Positions 42,738 to 51,442 of a DNA stretch of 64,000 nucleotides are shown one piece after another. The position numbers and the translations under genes were made by a program. Under the pieces are notes generated by a model. That model worked only from the letters and a program-made list of their open reading frames with translations. It did not search any database and was not told where the DNA came from. The stretch lies in assembly GCF_039566955.1 (NCBI RefSeq), contig NZ_CP154796.1, positions 2,852,001 through 2,916,000 on the forward strand, written 5' to 3'. Source of the stretch: Micromonospora sp. DSM 45708. Its GTDB lineage: Bacteria; Actinomycetota; Actinomycetes; Mycobacteriales; Micromonosporaceae. Positions within the stretch are counted from its first letter, which is position 1. Every line of letters begins with the position of its first letter.

Positions 42738-43874
42738 ATGGACGAGGTGCTGCTCCGGAGCCTCACGCCGGGCGTCCTCGGCGTCCTCGTCCGCCGCGGA
42801 GCCGACTTCGCGGCGGCCGAGGACGCCGTGCAGGACGCGCTGGTCGAGGCGCTCCGCGTCTGGCCGGCGGACCCGCCGCGCGAGCCGAAGGCGTGGCTGG
42901 TCACCGTGGCCTGGCGTCGCTTCCTCGACACGGCCCGCGCCGACGCCGCCCGGCGTCGGCGCGAGGACGCCGTCGACGAGGAGCCGGCGCCCGGGCCGGT
43001 GCCCGGGGTGGACGACACGCTCCGGCTCTACTTCCTCTGCGCGCACCCGTCGCTGACGCCCTCGTCCGCGGTGGCGCTCACCCTGCGCGCGGTCGGCGGG
43101 CTCACCACCCGCCAGATCGCCCGGGCCTACCTGGTGCCCGAGGCGACCATGGCACAGCGGATCAGCCGGGCCAAGCGCACCGTCTCCGGCGTGCGGTTCG
43201 TCCAGCCCGGCGACGTCGCCACCGTGCTGCGCGTGCTCTACCTGGTGTTCAACGAGGGCTACTCCGGCGACGTCGACCTGTCGGCAGAGGCGATCCGGCT
43301 CACCCGTCAGCTCGCCGCCGCCATCGACCATCCCGAGGTGGCCGGGCTGCTCGCCCTCATGCTGCTGCACCACGCCCGCCGGGCCAGCCGGACCGCGCCC
43401 GACGGCAGCCTGGTGCCGCTGGCCGAGCAGGACCGCCGCCGGTGGGACACCGGCCTGATCGCCGAGGGGGTGCGGGTCCTCCAGGCGGCGTTGGCCCGCG
43501 ACCGGCTGGGCGAGTTCCAGGCCCAGGCCGCCGTCGCGGCCCTGCACGCCGACGCGCCCACCGCGGCGGAGACCGACTGGGTGCAGGTCGTGGAATGGTA
43601 CGACGAGCTGGTCCGCCTGACCGACAGCCCGGTGGCACGGCTCAACCGTGCGGTCGCCGTCGGCGAGGCGGACGGTCCCCGGGCCGGGCTGGCCGCGCTC
43701 GCCGCGCTCGACGAGGCGCTGCCCCGGCACGCGGCGGTGGCGGCGTACCTGCACGAACGCGACGGCAGCCCGGAGACGGCGGCCCGCCTCTACGCCGAGG
43801 CCGCCCGCCGGGCCACCAGCCTCCCCGAACGCGACCACCTGACCCGCCAGGCCGCCCGCCTCAACACCCGGTGA
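42738..43874 (+). CDS. ECF42-group RNA polymerase sigma factor with C-terminal extension
   Basis: A 378-residue protein. Sigma region 2 (FAAAEDAVQDALVEALRVWP) and region 4 (LTTRQIARAYLVPEATMAQRISRAKR) lie in the first 150 residues, and a long helical TPR-like extension follows (about 160-378) with FNEGYSGDVDLSAEAIRL, VEWYDELVRLTDSPVARLNRAVA. Unlike most ECFs this group has no anti-sigma gene; the extension is needed for activity. It is co-transcribed with the DGPF protein, a likely target or partner. Confidence 0.9.
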   Translation: MDEVLLRSLTPGVLGVLVRRGADFAAAEDAVQDALVEALRVWPADPPREPKAWLVTVAWRRFLDTARADAARRRREDAVDEEPAPGPVPGVDDTLRLYFLCAHPSLTPSSAVALTLRAVGGLTTRQIARAYLVPEATMAQRISRAKRTVSGVRFVQPGDVATVLRVLYLVFNEGYSGDVDLSAEAIRLTRQLAAAIDHPEVAGLLALMLLHHARRASRTAPDGSLVPLAEQDRRRWDTGLIAEGVRVLQAALARDRLGEFQAQAAVAALHADAPTAAETDWVQVVEWYDELVRLTDSPVARLNRAVAVGEADGPRAGLAALAALDEALPRHAAVAAYLHERDGSPETAARLYAEAARRATSLPERDHLTRQAARLNTR

Positions 43875-43929
43875 CCGCCGGTCCGGGCGTGGGTGCTCCG
43901 GCGCGCCGGTCGCACGCTAGCCTGCGGGC

Positions 43930-44502
43930 ATGGATCCGGGGCAGGACGGCGAGCGGGTGGCCGCGTCCCTCGCGCACCGACTCGCCGGGCTGACCTTCGT
44001 GGATCTGACCACCGACCGGGTGACCGCCCGGCTCGTCGACGCCGTGGTCGAGTGGGCGACCGGCGAGGGCTGGCGGGTCTACCGCCGGGCGGCGAGCGTG
44101 TTGCCGTTGCCGCCGCCGCTGTCCGGGCGGCAGTCGGTGCTCGACGTCGCCTGCGCCCGGCCGGACCGTCCGCCGGTCGTCGTCGAGGTCGACCACACCG
44201 ACCGTCGACGGACCGTGGAGAAGCTGCTGGCCGAGGCCGAGGCCGGGCGGATCCCGATCTGGCTGCGCTGGGGCGTACCCGGGTTCACCGCGCCGCCCGC
44301 GCCGATCCGGATGGTGACGATCGAGGTGTCCCGCCGCAACGGCCCGGCCGGTCAGGGTCGGCTGTACTCGCGGCGACCGGCGGTGGACCGGCCGGCACCG
44401 GCGCACTCGGTCCCGGCGGGCGGTCCGGCCGAACCGGTCGCGCTGCCGATTCCCGCCCCCGACGAGCCCGACCGGGCTGCGCGGGATGTGCGTCGGTCCT
44501 GA
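43930..44502 (+). CDS. hypothetical protein, possible nuclease-like fold
   Basis: A 190-residue protein not recognised. The core (about 35-140) has VLDVACARPDRPPVVVEVDHTDRR and a following helix (KLLAEAEAGRIPIWLRWG). The D...(E)VD spacing on adjacent strands resembles PD-(D/E)xK nuclease-like folds, but a catalytic Lys is not evident, so this is a weak suggestion. The last 50 residues are Pro-rich and disordered. TAGCCT (43918-43923) ends six bases before the ATG: leaderless. Confidence 0.6.
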   Translation: MDPGQDGERVAASLAHRLAGLTFVDLTTDRVTARLVDAVVEWATGEGWRVYRRAASVLPLPPPLSGRQSVLDVACARPDRPPVVVEVDHTDRRRTVEKLLAEAEAGRIPIWLRWGVPGFTAPPAPIRMVTIEVSRRNGPAGQGRLYSRRPAVDRPAPAHSVPAGGPAEPVALPIPAPDEPDRAARDVRRS

Positions 44503-44511
44503 CGCCCACGG

Positions 44512-44535
44512 CCGGCAGGCCCGTGCTCCTGCCGG
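44512..44535. terminator. hairpin between convergent genes
   Basis: CCGGCAGG and CCTGCCGG, eight-base perfect arms with an eight-base loop, between the hypothetical gene and the FUSC gene. Confidence 0.6.
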
Positions 44536-44563
44536 AAGAGGGGTCGACCGGTCGTCGCCGCTG

Positions 44564-45745
44564 TCAGGCCGCCGCTGTCGTCGGTGTCGTCCCGGGCTCG
44601 GCGTGTGGCGTCGGCCGGCCGTCGGCCCCTGTCCGGGTCGGGGACTCCGCCAGGCCGAGGGCCTCGTCGACCCGACCGAGGACCGGGTCGTCGGTTCCGA
44701 CCGCGCGCAGCAGGTCGATGGCGGTGGCCCGGATCTGCCCGATGATCATGATGAGTGGTAGGGGCGGCCGGGACTCGAACAGCTGCGCGGCGATCCGTAC
44801 CGCCTCCAGGGCCGCGGCGTCGGCCCGTTCGGCGCACTCGGCCGCGTCCTCGTCGCCGGCCAGGCTGTGCACCATGGCCTCACCGGCGGCGCGGACCGCG
44901 TCGGCGAGTTCGTTGATCGCCAGGGCCAGCTCGGGTGGGGTGGCGGTGTGCAGCCGGGTCAGGTGCACCCCGGCGCGGGCCAGCACCCGGATGTTGCGGG
45001 CGGCGTAGTCGAGTTGCCGGGCGGTGGCCTCGACCTCCCGGACCTGACCGATGTGCCGGCGGCGGCGTACCCGCAGTCGCAACGTCTCACCGGTGGCCGC
45101 CACCGCCTCGCGTAGCCGGTCCACGCAGTCGTCCACCTGGCGGGCCCGCTCCAGCGCGGCCCGGGCCGCGTCCTCGTCGCACCGGCGCAGCGCGTCGTTG
45201 ACCCGGTTGAGCAGGTCGGCCAGGTCGGCGAAGGTCTGCCGGGCCTCGGCCACCAGCGGCGCGAGCGGATCCCGGGCGACGATCAACTGACTCGCCGCGA
45301 TCGCCACCGCGCCGCCGATCAGCGCGTCGACGAACCGGAACGGCATCAGACTGCCCTTCGGCGCGGCCACCACGACCAGGTACAACGCCGAGACGGCGGC
45401 CTGCACGGTCAGCGTGGTGCTCGCGCCGAGCACCACCATCAGCCCGAGGGTGCAGCCCAGGACCAGGAACACCGTGGTGGTGGTCGGGCCGAGGGCCTGC
45501 ACGACGACGTCGGCGACCAGGATGCCGGCGGCCACCCCGAGCAGGATCTCGATGGTCTGCCGCAGTCGCTTGCCCCGGGTCTCGCCGAGCACCACCAGCG
45601 CGGCGGACGGGGCGAAGAACGGATCGGGGTGACCGATCACCCGGGAGGCGAGGATCCAGGCGACGGTGGCGGCCACGGTCGCCTCGACCACCGACATCCA
45701 GTCCCGGCGTACCCGCCCGGCGGCGGCCCGCACCCAGTCCCGCAT
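44564..45745 (-). CDS. FUSC-family membrane protein (aromatic acid exporter-like)
   Basis: A 393-residue protein with six hydrophobic segments in the first 160 residues (EATVAATVAWILA, AALVVLGETRG, FVDALIGGAVAIAASQLIV) and a long helical cytoplasmic domain after it. The half-size layout and FUSC motif resemble aromatic acid exporter family 1 and related efflux proteins. The substrate is unknown. GGTGAGG lies before the ATG. The 152-bp gap upstream to 45897 shows no gene. Confidence 0.8.
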   Translation of the reverse strand: MRDWVRAAAGRVRRDWMSVVEATVAATVAWILASRVIGHPDPFFAPSAALVVLGETRGKRLRQTIEILLGVAAGILVADVVVQALGPTTTTVFLVLGCTLGLMVVLGASTTLTVQAAVSALYLVVVAAPKGSLMPFRFVDALIGGAVAIAASQLIVARDPLAPLVAEARQTFADLADLLNRVNDALRRCDEDAARAALERARQVDDCVDRLREAVAATGETLRLRVRRRRHIGQVREVEATARQLDYAARNIRVLARAGVHLTRLHTATPPELALAINELADAVRAAGEAMVHSLAGDEDAAECAERADAAALEAVRIAAQLFESRPPLPLIMIIGQIRATAIDLLRAVGTDDPVLGRVDEALGLAESPTRTGADGRPTPHAEPGTTPTTAAA

Positions 45746-45897
45746 GTCCGTACCTCACCTTGGTCGCACCGGTCCAGGCGGCGGCCCGGTCGTCGCCCGG
45801 AGGTACCCCGGCCGAGCCGTGTCGTAACGAGAGCATGCCCACGTGCGGCTCGGTGCTCGACCTGGTCGACCCGCGCCCGGGGTGTCCGGTCCGGCGG

Positions 45898-46956
45898 TCA
45901 GCGCCGCGGCGGCACCGGCAGCGTCACGCCCCGCGCCGCGGCCTCGTGCGCCAGCTCGATCAGCTCGACGACGGCGACCGCGTCGGCCGGGTCGACCGGC
46001 ATCGGTGTGCCGTCGCGCAGCGCGGTCGCCACCTGGAGGTAGAAGTCCGGGTAGCGGCCCGGTTCGGTGGGCACGGCCCGCGGGTCGTCGTCGGCGCCGA
46101 GACGTCCGTACCGCCGCGGGTCGACCCGGCCCCATCCGGGTTCGTCGGGTCGCCGGCCGTCGCGCAGCGCCGCCTCCTGCGGGTCCATGCCCCAGCTCGT
46201 GTAGGCGGCCCGGTCGCCGAGCACCCGGAAGCGGGGTCCGAGCTGCGCGGTGACCGCGCCCATCCACAGGTGCGAGCGCACGCCGCGCGTGTGGGTGAGC
46301 GCGACGAAGGCGTAGTCGTCCACCTCGGCGCCGGGCCGCCGCCGGTCCACTTCGGCGTAGACGCGTTCCACCGGCCCGAACAGTCGGACCGCCTGGTCGA
46401 TGAGGTGGGCGCCGAGGTCGAACAGCGCGCCGCCGGCCTCGCCGGGCGCGCCGCTCTCCCGCCAGCCCGGCTTGACGGCCGGCCGCCACCGTTCGAACCG
46501 CGACTCGAACCGGGCCACCCGGCCCAGCTCGCCGGCCTCGACCAGCCGGCACACGGTGCGGTAGTCGCCGTCCCAGCGCCGGTTCTGAAACACGGTAAGC
46601 GGCACGCCGGCCGCGGCGGCGTCGGTCACCAGCTCCCAGCCCTGCGCGCTGGTCGGGGCGAGCGGCTTGTCGACCACGACCGGCAGTCCGGCGGCCACCG
46701 CGGCCCGGGCCAGCGGCACGTGCTGCCGGTTCGGCGCGGCCACCACCACCAGGTCGAGCTGGTCGGCGGCCTGCCACAGGTGTTCCGCGTCGTCGACCAC
46801 GCGGGCGTCGGGATGGTCGGCCCGGGCCTGCGCGCGGCGCTGCGGGTCGCGGGTCACCACCGTGTCCAGCCGCAGGCCGGCAGTGGCGGCGATCAGCGGG
46901 GCGTGGAAGACCCGCCCGGCCGTTCCGTACCCGAGCAGTCCCACCCGCAGCGTCAT
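45898..46956 (-). CDS. Gfo/Idh/MocA-family NAD(P)-dependent oxidoreductase
   Basis: A 352-residue enzyme. The Rossmann domain has GLLGYGTAGRVFHAPLI at the start and the EKP-like segment VVVDKPLAPT (D in place of the usual E), followed by the C-terminal alpha/beta dimerisation domain with GGALFDLGAHLIDQA, which contains the conserved active-site Asp and His. It oxidises or reduces a sugar or inositol-type substrate. TAGATT on the minus strand (46964-46969) ends seven bases before the ATG. Divergent from the lycopene cyclase gene, 81 bases apart. Confidence 0.88.
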   Translation of the reverse strand: MTLRVGLLGYGTAGRVFHAPLIAATAGLRLDTVVTRDPQRRAQARADHPDARVVDDAEHLWQAADQLDLVVVAAPNRQHVPLARAAVAAGLPVVVDKPLAPTSAQGWELVTDAAAAGVPLTVFQNRRWDGDYRTVCRLVEAGELGRVARFESRFERWRPAVKPGWRESGAPGEAGGALFDLGAHLIDQAVRLFGPVERVYAEVDRRRPGAEVDDYAFVALTHTRGVRSHLWMGAVTAQLGPRFRVLGDRAAYTSWGMDPQEAALRDGRRPDEPGWGRVDPRRYGRLGADDDPRAVPTEPGRYPDFYLQVATALRDGTPMPVDPADAVAVVELIELAHEAAARGVTLPVPPRR

Positions 46957-47037
46957 GCCGCCGAATCTACGCGGCGCGCCGGTGCCGGGCGGCGGGGTCC
47001 CCGGCGGTGCTTCCGGCCGGTGTGACAGCGTGGGCGG

Positions 47038-48222
47038 ATGCCCGCATCCTCCCCGGTCGACGTCGACCTCGCGCTGGTCGGCGGCGGTGGCGCCGCCTCG
47101 CTGGTCCTGGCCGCCCTGGACCGGCACGGGGTGACCGGCGTGCGGGTCGCGGTGGTGGATCCGGTCCGCAAGCGCGGCCAGGACCGCACCTGGGCGTTCT
47201 GGGGCACGCCGGGTGGTGACCTCGACCCGCTGTTGAGCGCGAGCTGGTCGCGGGTGGAGGTGGTCACGGCGGCGGGCCGCCGCGTCCTGCCGCTGGAACC
47301 GCTGCGGTACGCCATGGTCCGCTCCGCCCCGGTCTACGACCGGGCTGCCGAGGCGGAGCGGCGGCTGGACGCGGTCCGCGTCGCCGCGCCGGCGGGGGAG
47401 TTGCGCGACGACGGTGACCGGGTCACCGTGTGCGACCCGGCGGGGCGGGCGTTGGTGCGCGCCGGTTGGGTGCTGGACTCCCGGCCCCGCCCGCCGTCGC
47501 GGCCGGGGCGGACGAGCTGGTTGCAGCACTTCCGGGGCTGGTGGCTGGCGGCCGAGCGGCCGACGTTCGACAGGGGTCGGGCGGTGCTGATGGACTTCCG
47601 CACCCCGCAGCCGGCCCGCGGGGTGTCGTTCGGGTACGTGCTGCCGGTCGACGACCGGTTCGCGCTGGTCGAGTACACCGAGTTCGGGCCGGCCGTGCTC
47701 GACGACGCGGGCTACGACGCGGCGCTGCGCGGCTACGCCGGGCTGCTCGGTCTGGACCTGGGCGCGCTGCGGGTGCGGGAGGTGGAGAACGGGGTGATCC
47801 CGATGACGGACGGCCCGTTCGTGGCCCGGCCGAGCCCCCGGGTGGTGCGGTTGGGCACCGCCGGCGGGGCGACCCGCCCGTCCACCGGGTTCACGTTCTC
47901 CGCGATGCTCCGCCAGGCCGACCAGGTGGGCCGGGCCGTCGCGGCGGGCCGGCCGCCGGTGCCGGCGCCGGCGTACCCGGGCCGGCACCGGTGGATGGAC
48001 GCGGTGGCGTTGCGCGCGCTGGACCGGGGGCATGTGAACGGGGTGGAGTTCTTCGACCGGCTGTTCGACCGCAACCCGCCGGAGCGGGTGCTGCGGTTCC
48101 TCGACGGCGCGACCACGCCGGCCGAGGATCTGGCGGTGATGCGGTCCAGCCCGCTGCTGCCGATGACCGGCGCGGTGCTCGGCGACGCCACCGGCCGGCT
48201 GCGCGCCCGGCTGCGGCGGTAG
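47038..48222 (+). CDS. crtY: lycopene cyclase (CrtY/CrtL type)
   Basis: A 394-residue flavoprotein with a dinucleotide fold at the start (LALVGGGGAASLVL), QDRTWAFWG, WLQHFRGWWL, the conserved GVIPM and GGATRPSTGFTF motifs of lycopene cyclases. It closes the beta-ionone ring(s) of lycopene. No other carotenoid gene is in the window, so the pathway must be encoded elsewhere. CAGCGT (47026-47031) ends six bases before the ATG. Its stop codon abuts the stop codon of the convergent gene with no base between. Confidence 0.88.
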   Translation: MPASSPVDVDLALVGGGGAASLVLAALDRHGVTGVRVAVVDPVRKRGQDRTWAFWGTPGGDLDPLLSASWSRVEVVTAAGRRVLPLEPLRYAMVRSAPVYDRAAEAERRLDAVRVAAPAGELRDDGDRVTVCDPAGRALVRAGWVLDSRPRPPSRPGRTSWLQHFRGWWLAAERPTFDRGRAVLMDFRTPQPARGVSFGYVLPVDDRFALVEYTEFGPAVLDDAGYDAALRGYAGLLGLDLGALRVREVENGVIPMTDGPFVARPSPRVVRLGTAGGATRPSTGFTFSAMLRQADQVGRAVAAGRPPVPAPAYPGRHRWMDAVALRALDRGHVNGVEFFDRLFDRNPPERVLRFLDGATTPAEDLAVMRSSPLLPMTGAVLGDATGRLRARLRR

Positions 48223-49338
48223 CTAGCCGCGGTGGAGCGTCGCGGTGACCCGGTCGCGCACGAGCGCCCGCAGTCGTTCCATCGGGTCGTCGTCGCCGGC
48301 GCCGAGCCGGTTGCGCAGCGCGGCCACTGTCAACCCCAGTTCCGGGTACGCGAACGCGAGGCTGCCGCCGCTGCCGGCGGTGCCGAACGAGCCGTCGTCG
48401 TCGACCGCGTAGCCGAGCCCGAACGTGCTCTCCTGCCCGAACACCCACTCGGGCGCGTGGACCGCCGGCGCGGACACCGCGCGCAACCGGTCGGGGGAGA
48501 TCAGGCGGACGCCGTCGACGGGGCCGAGCAGCGCCGCGTACATCCGGGCGACCGCGCGGGCGCTCATGGTGCCGACCGACGGCACGTCGGCGCGCAGCAC
48601 GTCGGGGTCGCTGCCGGTCGTGGCGTCCGGGCGGACCGCGGGCGGGGCCACCGCGTCGAAGTGCGGCAGGTTCGCGCCGGCCCAGGTCATCAACGCGGAC
48701 AGGCCGGCGTCCTCCAGCCGGGCCAGCCGGGGCAGCTCCGCCTCCGGTACGCCGAGGAACAGTTCCCGGGTCAGGCCGAGCGGCCCGGCCACCTCCTCGG
48801 CGAGCACCTGGGAGACCGGTCTGCCGGTGACCCGGCGGACCACCTCCCCGAGCAGCCAACCCCACGTCCACGCGTGGTACGCCAGCCGCTCGCCGGGCGC
48901 CCACAGCGGCGTCGCGTCGGCGAGCAGGTCGCACATCCGGGACCAGTCGGTGAAGTCGGCGGGGGTGACGTCGGCGGGCAGCGCCGGCAGGCCGGCGGTG
49001 TGGGTGAGCACGTGCCGCAGCGTGATGCCGTCCTTGCCGTGCCGGGCGAACTCCGGCCACACCCGGGCCAGTGGCAGGTCCTCGTCGAGTCGGCCCTGCT
49101 CGGCCAGCACGTGCACCACGGTGGCGGTGATGCCCTTGCCGGTGGAGACCGCGTGCACCGGCGTGTCGGCGGTCATCGGCCGGCCGGCGGCGGTGTCGGC
49201 CAGGCCGGCCTGTTCCTCGACGATCGGCGTGCCGTCGAGGTACGCGGCCACCTGCACGCCGGCCTCCCGTCCGGAGGCGACGAGGTCGTCGAGCGCGGTG
49301 CGCACCTCGGCCCGCAGGTCGTCCCAGCGACTGTCCAC
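48223..49338 (-). CDS. serine hydrolase, beta-lactamase class C family
   Basis: A 371-residue protein without a signal peptide. The active-site SxxK is VSTGKG (S65, K68), with YHAW in the Tyr motif position and GTAGSGGS in the place of the KTG triad. Such cytoplasmic members are usually esterases or peptidases (EstB-like) rather than beta-lactamases. GTG at 49338 lies two bases after the stop of the phosphatase gene, so translation is coupled. Confidence 0.82.
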   Translation of the reverse strand: MDSRWDDLRAEVRTALDDLVASGREAGVQVAAYLDGTPIVEEQAGLADTAAGRPMTADTPVHAVSTGKGITATVVHVLAEQGRLDEDLPLARVWPEFARHGKDGITLRHVLTHTAGLPALPADVTPADFTDWSRMCDLLADATPLWAPGERLAYHAWTWGWLLGEVVRRVTGRPVSQVLAEEVAGPLGLTRELFLGVPEAELPRLARLEDAGLSALMTWAGANLPHFDAVAPPAVRPDATTGSDPDVLRADVPSVGTMSARAVARMYAALLGPVDGVRLISPDRLRAVSAPAVHAPEWVFGQESTFGLGYAVDDDGSFGTAGSGGSLAFAYPELGLTVAALRNRLGAGDDDPMERLRALVRDRVTATLHRG

Positions 49339-49340
49339 GA

Positions 49341-50114
49341 TCAGCGAGCCTGCCAGAGCGCCGCGTCGCCGTCGTGCGGTTTTTCGTCGTCGGTGAGCAG
49401 GCGGGCGCGCAGCGCGGCGATGGTTTCCTCGCCGACCCCGAGCCGCCCGGTGACGTAGCCGCGGATCGAGCCGTGCGCCGCGGTCAGCTCGGCCAGCACC
49501 AGCCGGATCAGCGCCTCGGGCGCCCGCCCGTACCCGGGCCAGCGTGGCGTCGCGCCGCCGTTGCGGTCGCGCCACTCGGCGACCAGCCGCCCGGTGGCGT
49601 GCTCGGTGCGCGCGAAGTCCGCGGCGACCTGGTCGGTGTCCACGCCGAGCAGGGCCAGCACCAGCGCGGCCAGCAGCCCGGTGCGGTCCTTGCCGGACGC
49701 GCAGTGGAACACCAGCGGGTGCGGGTCGTGGGCGATCACCTCCAGCGCCCGGCGCAGCTCGACCACGCCGTCCTCGGCCACCTCGGCGTACCGGTCGGCC
49801 AGGTAGCGCCACGGGTCCACGTCGGGGTCGATGTCGGCCTGGACGTAGGGGCGGTGCTCGATGCTCAGGTTGTGCCAGGCGACGCCGAGGCTCTCCGGCG
49901 CCCGGCCGTGGTCGGCGATCTCCCACGGGTAGCGCAGGTCGATCACGGTACGGACGCCGAGGGCCGCGAAGCGGGCCAGGTCGTCGCCGGCGAGCTTGGC
50001 CAGGGAGTCGGAGCGGTAGAGCCGGCCGCGGGCGACGGTGCGACCGTCGTCGGCGCGCCAGCCGCCGAGGTCACGGAAGTTGCACAGGGCGGTGAACTCC
50101 GGGGGTGCGGTCAT
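49341..50114 (-). CDS. tyrosine/serine protein phosphatase (Y_phosphatase3 family)
   Basis: A 257-residue enzyme with the P-loop HCASGKDRTG (C138 nucleophile, R144) and NFRDLGGWRADDG at the start, the layout of actinobacterial PtpB-like phosphatases that act on phospho-Tyr, phospho-Ser/Thr or phosphoinositides. No signal peptide is present. TAGCGT on the minus strand (50123-50128) ends eight bases before the ATG. It is followed by the coupled serine hydrolase gene. Confidence 0.87.
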   Translation of the reverse strand: MTAPPEFTALCNFRDLGGWRADDGRTVARGRLYRSDSLAKLAGDDLARFAALGVRTVIDLRYPWEIADHGRAPESLGVAWHNLSIEHRPYVQADIDPDVDPWRYLADRYAEVAEDGVVELRRALEVIAHDPHPLVFHCASGKDRTGLLAALVLALLGVDTDQVAADFARTEHATGRLVAEWRDRNGGATPRWPGYGRAPEALIRLVLAELTAAHGSIRGYVTGRLGVGEETIAALRARLLTDDEKPHDGDAALWQAR

Positions 50115-50273
50115 GGCTCCGCACGCTAGCCGGACATCGTGGCGCCGGTGGTCCCGCCGGACCCTGGGCAGGCGGGTCGGGCGCGGCGCTGGGATGGCTG
50201 GGCTGTCCCGTCGGGCCGTGGGCACGCGGGTCGGGCGGTCGGGCCGGGCGGCGTACCGGGTAGGTTGCCGGGC

Positions 50274-50840
50274 ATGGCGGAGGCGGAGACCGGCCGGGTC
50301 GTGGAGATCTGGACCGACGGCGCGTGCAGCGGCAACCCCGGGCCGGGCGGCTGGGGCGCGGTGCTGCGCTGGGGCGGGCACGAGCGGGAGCTGTGCGGCG
50401 GCGAGGCGACCCCGACCACCAACAACCGGATGGAGCTGACCGCCGCGATCCGGGCGTTGGAGAGTCTGACCCGGCCGGTCACCGTGCGGCTGCACACCGA
50501 CAGCACCTATGTGCGCAACGGCATCACCGGTTGGCTGAACGCGTGGAAACGCAACGGCTGGCTCACCGCCGCGAAGCAGCCGGTGAAGAACGCCGACCTG
50601 TGGCAGCGGCTGGAGGCCGCCTGCGCGCGCCACGACGTCACCTGGCTGTGGGTGAAGGGCCACAACGGACATCCGGAGAACGAGCGCGCCGACGCGTTGG
50701 CCAACCGGGGAATGACCGAGGCGCGGGGGGCCGGGGCACCGGCCACCCCGCGGCCGGCTCAGCGCAGCGGCCGGCCCTCCTCGATCTCCTCCGGCTCGTC
50801 GGCCGGGTCGCCGGTGCCGGAGACGGCCTCGACGTCGTAG
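50274..50840 (+). CDS. rnhA: ribonuclease HI
   Basis: A 188-residue enzyme with all four catalytic carboxylates: WTDGACSG (D15), NNRMELTAA (E54), LHTDSTYV (D76) and [10 protein letters not shown] (D140). It cuts the RNA strand of RNA-DNA hybrids. The catalytic domain ends near residue 147; the 40-residue Ser/Pro-rich tail overlaps the convergent small gene by 82 bases and may be dispensable. TAGGTT (50261-50266) ends seven bases before the ATG: leaderless. Confidence 0.92.
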   Translation: MAEAETGRVVEIWTDGACSGNPGPGGWGAVLRWGGHERELCGGEATPTTNNRMELTAAIRALESLTRPVTVRLHTDSTYVRNGITGWLNAWKRNGWLTAAKQPVKNADLWQRLEAACARHDVTWLWVKGHNGHPENERADALANRGMTEARGAGAPATPRPAQRSGRPSSISSGSSAGSPVPETASTS

Positions 50841-51019
50841 CCGGCGCGGCTCGTGTCCCGCGCCGAGCGCCGGTCCTCGGCCGGCAGGTCGGCGAAGTCG
50901 TCGCCGGTGTCGTCGGTGGTGTGCAGGGATTCACCCGGGGGGCGCAGGGACGCCTCGTAGGCGGTGGCGCCGTCGGGTTCGTCGCCGGCGGCCCGGCCGA
51001 AGGACTCTTCACTGGTCAT
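50759..51019 (-). CDS. small acidic protein of unknown function
   Basis: An 86-residue acidic, disordered-looking protein (many Asp, Glu, Gly, Ser). No recognised domain. Its last 82 bases run antisense to the rnhA tail; in that stretch both frames are open, and which one is translated to its end is uncertain. The ATG at 51019 follows GGAGTG. Confidence 0.5.
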   Translation of the reverse strand: MTSEESFGRAAGDEPDGATAYEASLRPPGESLHTTDDTGDDFADLPAEDRRSARDTSRAGYDVEAVSGTGDPADEPEEIEEGRPLR

Positions 51020-51055
51020 GTCGCACTCCTGCCCGCCTGCGGTGGCGGCAAACGT

Positions 51056-51292
51056 TCAGCGGGCCGCGTCGGGGTGCGTCGGCATCGACGAGCCGCCCGA
51101 GCTGCTGCCGGACGCGCCGCCGGCCATCCCGGACCCGTCGTCCTCGGTCACCTCGTCCGGTCCCGGCGTGTCCGGGGCGGCGGCCGGTACGTCCGTGTCC
51201 GCCGCCACCTGCACCAGGCGGGCCTGACCGGCGGCGTCCTCGGCGTGCGCCGGGTCGACGGGTTCCTCGCCGTCGCGTGCCCGATATCCCAT
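51056..51292 (-). CDS. small disordered protein of unknown function
   Basis: A 78-residue protein starting MGYRARDGEEPVDPAHAED, then Asp/Ala/Gly/Ser-rich sequence. It and the next small protein share composition and may be co-transcribed. I chose ATG 51292 because the longer frame from 51394 has shadow-like Gly/Arg content and crosses a C-rich tract. Confidence 0.45.
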   Translation of the reverse strand: MGYRARDGEEPVDPAHAEDAAGQARLVQVAADTDVPAAAPDTPGPDEVTEDDGSGMAGGASGSSSGGSSMPTHPDAAR

Positions 51293-51388
51293 CGCTCCGC
51301 CCCCCGATCGCGTCGACCCGTACCGCCGCCTACCCACCCCACCCCCACCAAAACCCCCCACGCCGCCGGTCCGGATGCCGCCATGGTC

Positions 51389-51442
51389 GATCAAGGAGTT
51401 TGCGTCGACGGGGCACGCGGAGATGACGTCAACTCCTTGATC
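51389..51442. repeat. dispersed palindromic element, copy B
   Basis: Arms 51389-51406 (GATCAAGGAGTTTGCGTC) and 51425-51442 pair at 16 of 18 positions; the outer 12 bases are identical to copies A and C. A C-rich tract (51331-51359) is on the left and a long G-rich tract (51443-51517) on the right. The right arm supplies the TGA stop of the pentapeptide gene. Confidence 0.8.
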
